Assembly: GCA_029204225.1 (NCBI GenBank)
Contig: CM055113.1
Location: forward strand, 12,514,402-12,578,401
From: Diphasiastrum complanatum
Lineage: Eukaryota > Streptophyta > Lycopodiopsida > Lycopodiales > Lycopodiaceae
DNA: 64,000 nt
Reading direction: 5' to 3'
Shown piece by piece: positions 57,307-64,000 of this stretch. Numbering within the stretch: position 1 is the first letter of the stretch; each line of letters opens with the position of its first letter. A program made the translations under genes and the position numbers. Under the pieces are notes generated by a model. The model did not search any database and was not told the origin of the DNA. It worked only from the letters and a program-made list of their open reading frames with translations.

Positions 57307-59608
57307 CGCAAAACTGCTTGAAACTTCTGTCGTAGGCTAAAAACAGTATGTCGAGGCCAACAGTGATGTCAAAAGTTAAAAATAATGATCTGCACTTTTC
57401 CCCTTACCAGGCCACTCGCCGCTTTTCCACCAATTTGAAAGCCAAATCGGCGTCGCCTTCCGAAATGCACTCAGTCGTCAACTCCCAACAACGTGACCAG
57501 TGGAATGGTGAAATCACTTCCGGCGTACTCTGAACACTTTCTCCACTGCAATCACTCTGTTTTGTTGTACCGTACTTGCAGGTATAGTCCGGGTGCCCTT
57601 CGTTTGGAGGTTATAGCCTTTCGTTTGTGTCAAAACGGGCAAAGGACAAAATAAGGACTTTTCTAGTTTTTGAACTGTTTCTTCACCTTGAAGAAACTTC
57701 ACTCTTCACTTGTGAAGGGACCCAACTCCAATTTCAGTATGAGAATTTTTAATGAAGTTGAAGGCTTTAATGCACTTCACTTCTTCATGGCCCTCTTCAA
57801 CAACCCTTCAGACTCCATCCAATGGTTGAATCTGATCCAACTGTGGATATCCCTTCTGGGTAGCACAATCTGAGCCGTTGATCTTGTAACTCCTCTATCC
57901 AATGGATTTGAGCGCTTCTGTGCACTAATGGAGAGTATTGTAGACACTGTCCACTTCAAAACGCTTCACTCTCACCCTGGTTCCACGCGCGAACAGTCTG
58001 CGACCACCCCGTCTGCGGCCGCGCCTCCCCACACTCATTTTTGTTTGATCTAACTGGCCTGTGGATCGATTTGAGCACGATCTGAGACCTGGAGCAGAGT
58101 TGTCCTACTCATTCCAAGTCTGTAAAGTGTTCACTCAATAAATTCCGTGGAGAAATGGTGATTTTAGCTCAACTTGACAAAGTGGCTTTTTTTCACCTTT
58201 TAACGCAAATCTGCTAGGTTAACTATCTGGAGACAAATTAGCCTGTACAGGTAAAGCAGAAACACATCATGCCACACTGAAAATCAAATCAGCAGCTTGC
58301 TCATGTGAACAGACAGTTAACGAATCAACAACAAATTGCATGTACAATAGTGGTATCTCATATATTTGAATGAAAATGACGACTCATTTTGAGACACGAC
58401 AACATTCAATAACGCCTCCATCAACATACATTTCTTGTAAAGAAAATAGCAAATTTAAACATGAACATTCTTGTATGCCCTTGCGTTGGTATCAACCTAC
58501 CACTGTGAAGCCAGTTTGAACATTCTTGTTTGCTCCACGACCATTATAAAATTGTGTATATCCACAAAATCATGACTTCGATGATAAAAAAACCAGGAAA
58601 AGCTATTGAATGGATTTAGACCCCCTTTGTACAAACTAAGGTGTACCCCATGCTGACTACCATCATTTAACTACTGTAATGTTAACATGTATATCGATAA
58701 GTGCCACGTTGGTTAAGCTTTCTCATGTTGGTTAAATTCTGGAGCTCAACTCGCTCATCCACACCAAAGACATACAAGATCAAAGAGAAGGATGCGGTGT
58801 AGCTACTACCCATTGATATTTAAAAATTCTCACTATGCTTGCAAAATCATTTGAGCGTATAGCAACTAATAAACAGAAAGAAATTAAAATATTTGCAACT
58901 CCAAAAATATATAAGCGACTGATCACCTGTATAATAGATTGTCTTCCCGATGTTAATACTTCAACCACTATGAGATCATCTACAGTTATTTCACACAAGG
59001 TAACTGCTGAAACATGCTCCAATGAGTTACCTTAGTACCAAGAAAGATATTTTAGTATCTGCAATCTTCCAGACATTTCACTACATTGCAGTAAAGACTT
59101 GAAACTCTTACAGCATTTTCCCTCTTCCAGACCTTTTTAAGTGCAATGCAATACAGACCCCAAAACCTTTTCTTTAAAATCTTCTACATTCCTTCCCATG
59201 AGCACAAGAGGATTCAAACTCCAGATCTCAAGGTGAAGAAAGAAGAAATCAGACTTTTTATAGCATATTCCCACCAATGGTATTCTTCAATTTTCTATAA
59301 AATGAGAACTAAGCATGGTATATGTAATTAGGAGAATCCATGGAGCCCTGATATGGTTTTTAGAAAGTTGGTCAATAAAAAGCATGCGCAAACAGTGAGA
59401 GTCAGGTATATTGAGTACATGCATCCCCAGTTCCTCCTTGGTAAGTTGAGGTGAGGCCAGCTCTTGACATATGGATCATGAAATAACAACCATAACCATG
59501 ATAACCGATTAGAGATATCATCTAAACAGACTATAATGCTCTGATTGGTGTATAGGAAAACAACAGCTGCATGGTACTACTTAATCACAAAGCAGCTATC
59601 CCCTTCCA
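57307..59608. other. Spacer between retrotransposon relic and BRR2
   Basis: About 2.3 kb without recognised genes. The right part (roughly 59300-59608) should contain the BRR2 3' untranslated region, but I cannot pick the polyadenylation site. No primer site for the copia element to the left was found. Confidence 0.5.
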
Positions 59609-62600
59609 TCAATCGTTATCTACTGGTGCTTCCTTGACATCAATCATTAATTCATATTCCTGATCACATCCAAGGTAAGCATCACACATGAAATAAAGGG
59701 TGTAAGTCCTCTTTCCAACTTCAGAGGGTGCTGTAAAGTCAAGTTTCACCTTTGCTTTACGCTGCAGCGATACTCGTTTAATTGCCAGAAGCTGATTTGA
59801 CTTGGGGTCACCAACCACAAGCCACCACCCTTCTTCCTTCGGTTTAGGAAAGCGCGGTGCATCCACCGGACCTAACTCTTGCTTGCCTTCAAACTCCCTT
59901 TCAAGGGTGACTTGAAGTGTCACGGACTCCGTAACCGAAATATCCTCTTTGTCAAGGATATCAAAATTCAAGTCTATATTTGGAAAACGGTTGCAGACAC
60001 GAGCAATATCTAAAAGCTGCAAGTCTGTCATTTGTAAAAGTTCACGCCTTTCATTGTCATCCATCTCAACTAAATCAAATACTGTTTCGATACTTCGTCC
60101 AGGGTACTCTTGACACCTCTTTGCTAAGTCCTGTGTGATGTGAGGGAGTTGAAGTAGCACAGAATCACGTTCCCAAAGACCCTGTGTAACCATCTGGCTA
60201 AGCTCCATAGCCGCAAGAGCAGGGTTCAACCAGCCACTGCTTGAAATAACATCAACCATGGCTTGAAGCAGCCTGCTTGCTTCCAGAAGCACCTCGCGCT
60301 GATCTAAAGCGAGATTGCCTGTTACAGCATGCCTAGAGAAGTGAGCTTGTAAAAGTGCATTTGCCTTTATATGAGGATCTGAATACTTTGGTTTGTCAAT
60401 CGCAAACCGCACGTGGTTAGTAAGCTTACGGATCATCTCCTCCTCACCAGGCCTCACAGGAAGCTTTGAATACTCCGAGGCAGAAGCAAGAATCTCTAGG
60501 AGCCCTTTTAACTTGGTCTTTGCAGTCAAGGAAGAGCTAAAAAGCTCAATTGTGGTATAACTGATATAGTAATAAGCTGCAATCATACCCAAATTCAAAG
60601 GCGACAAATCCATGTCATCTTCAACTGCAACACACTTGCTGGCTTCCAAGTCAGTAAGTGTCTGTTCTACAAGCTCTGAAAGATGGTCTGACAAATGCCG
60701 GTGGCTGACACCTTGCAAATTGTAGTAGTTTGGATTTTGTGTCAAACGACGATACATGAAAGTCCAAGTTAAATAATCTACTGCATCTTGCTTATTCTCA
60801 ATAGTTCGGACAACCACCTCTGCATTCAGATGGTCATGTAGAAAATGATCTAAATGACTTTCAACAGGAAATGGCTCGTACAAAAATTTCTTGTAGTACT
60901 CCTTGCGAGGTGCATGGCATAGTATCACACATTTTCCAGAACTGTCAACAAGGGGCCTGCTTGCACGACCCATCATCTGCAAAAGATCTGTGATTGGATA
61001 ATCAGTGTGAGCATTTTCACGGCCATCATAATATTGTGTTCCCATTACCACAACCAAATGTGCTGAAAGTGTCATTCCCCAGCACATGGTGCTACTGGCC
61101 ACACAAACCTGTATTGCCCCAGAAGTAAAGAGCTGCCCAACGACTTCTCTCTCTGTTGGAGTCAAACCCTCATGTAGATAGCCCACTCCATGACTTAGAG
61201 CATGGATGAGAGCATGATCTTTCACCTTTGCCAGAAACATAATTAAATCATCCTCTAAACATTGTAAAAAGTGAGACCTTTCGCCACTATCAGCAGTAGC
61301 ATATGTGACAAGATCCAGTGCTGCCAATCGGGCATGCTTTCGAGTAGGTACAAATACAATGGCTGGTTTACCTCCTTTAGCATGTTGCACAATAGCAGTA
61401 TATGTGGGCTTCGTCATTGCCTGCATCCGGGCCTCAAAATTGGCAATATCCATTCCCTGAATGTGGATTTCAAGTGGTACAGGACGAACTCCAGGTGGAA
61501 AATTAAACAGCCCATGTGAGCTAGCTCCAATCCACTCTCCCAAATCTTTGGCATTTGCCAAGGATGTTGAAAGAGCAACAATTCGAATCTGACTTTCTGT
61601 TTGGCTGGAAATATACCGCATTCTTGACACTATAACCTCAAGCACGGGGCCTTTTTCCCCACCAATTAAATGGAGTTCATCTACCAAAAAAAGGTTAACT
61701 TGCTGGACATGTTTCCTTTGCTTCCAACGACGCGATAGGACATCCCATCTCTCTGGAGTACTTATTACTATTTGGCCCTTTTCAAGAAGCTTCACGTCCA
61801 TTGCTGTCTCTCCAGTAAGCTCAACAACGCGCACACCCAACCCCTGGCCAAATTTCTGTTCCCAGTCTCTGTAACGCTCCTTTGCAAGAGCTTCTATCGG
61901 TGCTATGTAAACACAACGAGCACCAATTGTGTCAGCCCCTCTCTGTAACATCCTTAGAACGGCAAATTCTGCACATATTGTTTTTCCACTGCCTGTAGGT
62001 GCCGCAACAAGGACATTGTCATCTGTGTTGTAGAGAACTGTAAAAACCTGAGTCTGAATAGGATTAAAATGCCTGAACTCCTGATACAGTGATTCAAATG
62101 CCGGATTTCGCAGAGCAGTAACTGGAAGTGGTTGCAAATCAAGAAGCTCTGTAGGAGGTGGATACTTTTCTGGTAAAATCAAATGCCTGAAAGACACAGG
62201 AAGCACAGTCTCTGCATTTAACCACCTATCAGAGACAACTCGAATGAAATATTGAGGAGGCAAGGGCTCAAAAATAGGAACAGTAAAGCTCAGATTATGA
62301 TCCTCTTCAATGTACTGCATTTTCAATACAAAATACTCATGATGAAGGATATTTTCTCCATCGTTATCCTCCACTATGACCCAAAAAGGTTCGACATAAC
62401 CATGAATTTTTTCATCCCACTGAAAATCTGGTGTGATTGTGAGATCAACCTTAAGCACAGATCGTGTAATTCGTTGGACATGTGCAGCCAACTCAAGCTT
62501 TGGAAATTGATGAATGAACTTGTGAATGGTCTTTCCCATCTTTGGAAATCTAATAAGCTCTCCGATCTCCTGTGGTGATAAGTCATAATAGCGCTCCCAT

Positions 62601-62788
62601 GTTAAATCCTTCTTTTCAATTTTGCTTAATATATCAGAAGGGATTCCCCTGAACTGTCTTAAGGGTGTTTGACTGCTCCACATGCGCCTCTGAACCATCT
62701 TGCATAATGTAAGAGCTTTCTCAGCAAGCTGAGCCCATCCGCGCTTTAAAACGATTTCAAATAGAGCCCGCATCAAACGAGCAGCACT
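59609..62788 (-). CDS. BRR2: BRR2-type U5 snRNP RNA helicase, last exon (C-terminal helicase cassette)
   Basis: Brr2 (SNRNP200; plant BRR2a/DExH12) is the Ski2-like helicase of the U5 snRNP that unwinds U4/U6 during spliceosome activation in the nucleus. This exon encodes 1059 residues, covering the end of the first Sec63 unit and the whole second cassette. Visible motifs: A-P-T-G-S-G-K-T (263-270), D-E-L-H (370-373), S-T-S (407-409), F-V-P-T-R-K (480-485) and M-M-G-R-A-S-R-P (605-612). The second Sec63 unit includes N-P-N-Y-Y-N-L-Q-G and [11 protein letters not shown]. The end reads L-G-C-D-Q-E-Y. The exon starts [10 protein letters not shown] after the acceptor CTGCAG. Exon length and motifs are normal; no lesion seen, so probably functional. 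Confidence 0.97.
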   Translation of the reverse strand, partial: SAARLMRALFEIVLKRGWAQLAEKALTLCKMVQRRMWSSQTPLRQFRGIPSDILSKIEKKDLTWERYYDLSPQEIGELIRFPKMGKTIHKFIHQFPKLELAAHVQRITRSVLKVDLTITPDFQWDEKIHGYVEPFWVIVEDNDGENILHHEYFVLKMQYIEEDHNLSFTVPIFEPLPPQYFIRVVSDRWLNAETVLPVSFRHLILPEKYPPPTELLDLQPLPVTALRNPAFESLYQEFRHFNPIQTQVFTVLYNTDDNVLVAAPTGSGKTICAEFAVLRMLQRGADTIGARCVYIAPIEALAKERYRDWEQKFGQGLGVRVVELTGETAMDVKLLEKGQIVISTPERWDVLSRRWKQRKHVQQVNLFLVDELHLIGGEKGPVLEVIVSRMRYISSQTESQIRIVALSTSLANAKDLGEWIGASSHGLFNFPPGVRPVPLEIHIQGMDIANFEARMQAMTKPTYTAIVQHAKGGKPAIVFVPTRKHARLAALDLVTYATADSGERSHFLQCLEDDLIMFLAKVKDHALIHALSHGVGYLHEGLTPTEREVVGQLFTSGAIQVCVASSTMCWGMTLSAHLVVVMGTQYYDGRENAHTDYPITDLLQMMGRASRPLVDSSGKCVILCHAPRKEYYKKFLYEPFPVESHLDHFLHDHLNAEVVVRTIENKQDAVDYLTWTFMYRRLTQNPNYYNLQGVSHRHLSDHLSELVEQTLTDLEASKCVAVEDDMDLSPLNLGMIAAYYYISYTTIELFSSSLTAKTKLKGLLEILASASEYSKLPVRPGEEEMIRKLTNHVRFAIDKPKYSDPHIKANALLQAHFSRHAVTGNLALDQREVLLEASRLLQAMVDVISSSGWLNPALAAMELSQMVTQGLWERDSVLLQLPHITQDLAKRCQEYPGRSIETVFDLVEMDDNERRELLQMTDLQLLDIARVCNRFPNIDLNFDILDKEDISVTESVTLQVTLEREFEGKQELGPVDAPRFPKPKEEGWWLVVGDPKSNQLLAIKRVSLQRKAKVKLDFTAPSEVGKRTYTLYFMCDAYLGCDQEYELMIDVKEAPVDND

Positions 62789-63876
62789 CTGCAGTTAGGC
62801 AAAACCTTAATAAGATACAACTTCATTAAACTCCATGCATCCAAAAAATGAAGAGGGATGCTGACTCATTGCTGAGGAAAATATTCAGAGAAAAAATGAA
62901 TAATCAAATGTTATGACCAAATAACAAAATCAAACTGCTAAAGTATATGAACTAACAACAACGAATAACATATGTGAAGCCTCAGGATTCAGGATTGAAA
63001 CGTATGTATCCTGATTTCTAAGGAATAATGAAAACTAGTCTTGTTATTAAAGTTTGCAAAAACAACTGACTAACAAACAAGGGTAGGAGGAATAAATACG
63101 CAATAAAAGAAAAATCTAATTAACTTGAACATCTAAGCTCACTTAATCATGGAAGCTGTGTAGATGTCAGCCCATATTCCCCGTACATACTTATTTGACA
63201 AATAGATCTAACTTCTTAATAGATTGAAATACATGCCATACGGAAGAACAGGAGAGTTTCGAAAATCCCAAAAGCCTGATGAGTGAGAAACAAGGAAAAT
63301 CCAAAACAAAACGTTCACAAGCAAAAACTTGTAAGCTGTTACGCCACTGCATCCACCCTAGATTGAATTTCAGTTTTTGCCAGTTATTTACTTGTGTACA
63401 ATGCCAACTGTTGGGTTTCAGTACTGCAAGCCGTTTTTGCTGAATCAAAAATGCAGGTGACAGTCTTTTTGTTAGTGATCAGATTGACGAAGACTGCTGC
63501 TTCTCAATGTTCTTGAAAAAGACCCTTAAGCACCAGAATAGGCCTCAGATATGATGAGCCGATAGTTATTAGGTTCATTAACCAGGCTCTAAGAGCTGGA
63601 GGTACCATCATGTGAAACAAATAAGAACCTAGTGTATGGTAGTGCATCAGCCTAGAGCAAAATTGGGTCACAGGCCCTGTAAACTTGAGTGTTGGAGATT
63701 ATGCATGGTTCAAGTTCCACAAATATTAAGGAACTTGATCAAAAGCCATTATAATTATACTGATACAAAACTAAGGCTGGACTGTAGTCAGCACGTAAGA
63801 AAACCATAGTTTTGCACACTAGTAACTGTGAACAGATAAAAGTGCACTGCGAATCATGAAAATCGATCAAACTCAC
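62789..63876 (-). other. BRR2 intron, 1088 bp
   Basis: Donor GTGAGT (complement at 63871-63876) and acceptor ending CAG (complement at 62789-62791). Splicing joins V-F-I-T-Q to S-A-A-R-L in phase 0, matching the conserved Brr2 sequence. No transposon or ORF of note inside. Confidence 0.93.
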
Positions 63877-64000
63877 CTGTGTTATGAAAACCATGTCGGA
63901 GGTAAGTGACAAGCCTTCAAGCTTCAACTGTGAAATGTATGCCTGCAACAACACGTTGATCTTAGCTGAAGGCTCTTCCAAGCTCTCTTTCACTGGAATC
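63877..64000 (-). CDS. BRR2: BRR2 upstream exon, partial (runs off window)
   Basis: 41 codons plus one base: [20 protein letters not shown], then Y-I-S-Q-L-K-L-E-G and D-M-V-F-I-T-Q at the donor. This is the conserved part of the first Sec63 unit directly before the last exon. The N-terminal region, the active first helicase cassette and the promoter lie outside the window to the right. Confidence 0.95.

Noticed and set aside
58780-59331. Short ORFs downstream of BRR2
   Set aside because: 60-80 codons, no motif; probably intergenic or untranslated sequence.
62252-62578. 108-codon plus-strand ORF within BRR2
   Set aside because: Antisense shadow of the BRR2 exon.
63191-63448. 85-codon minus-strand ORF in the BRR2 intron as an extra exon
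   Set aside because: No Brr2 homology; the flanking exons join directly in the conserved protein.

Overview
This is a repeat-dominated stretch of a land-plant nuclear genome. The only host gene I recognise with confidence is at the right end: the last two exons of a BRR2-type spliceosomal helicase (U5 snRNP, plant BRR2a/DExH12 type), on the minus strand at 59609-64000 and running off the window. Everything else is transposable elements, mostly Ty1/copia LTR retrotransposons in several families and states of decay, plus one CACTA-type DNA transposon, Ty3-type gag fragments, microsatellites and degenerate tandem repeats. I cannot name the species. The high copia load, AT-rich spacers and very long CT/GA microsatellites fit a large, repeat-rich plant genome.

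Layout. 1-6.1 kb: AT-rich spacer with a broken minus-strand Ty3-type gag, its tRNA-Met primer-binding site and a copia gag fragment. 6.2-6.5 kb: a 332-bp CT microsatellite. 6.8-18.1 kb: an old plus-strand copia element split by a young complete minus-strand copia element (8598-15100). The young element has near-identical LTRs and a perfect 5-bp target duplication, and its single gag-pol reading frame loses reverse transcriptase halfway and continues in frame into about 420 unrelated codons. 18-26.6 kb: spacers, a copia gag relic, a satellite-like tandem repeat, a broken coiled-coil ORF, a copia RNase H relic and a decayed transposase-like gene. 26.7-29.8 kb: a decayed plus-strand copia pol preceded by its own gag segment in reverse orientation.

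30.2-50.1 kb is a nested pile, all readable from LTR, primer-site and flank comparisons. Outer copia X1 (minus) was hit in its reverse transcriptase by the CACTA element (40981-46131) and at the end of its RNase H by copia B (30641-39664, 5-bp duplication ACATA). B was in turn hit by X2 (32878-38422), a second copy of the X family. A later deletion removed the X2 right LTR end together with most of B gag and integrase.

50.1-53.5 kb: spacer, short tandem repeats and a truncated plus-strand Ty3-type element whose leader is studded with inverted copies of GCGAGAGTT. 53.5-57.3 kb: a truncated minus-strand copia element. 57.3-59.6 kb: spacer before BRR2. No tRNA, rRNA or CRISPR structure was seen.
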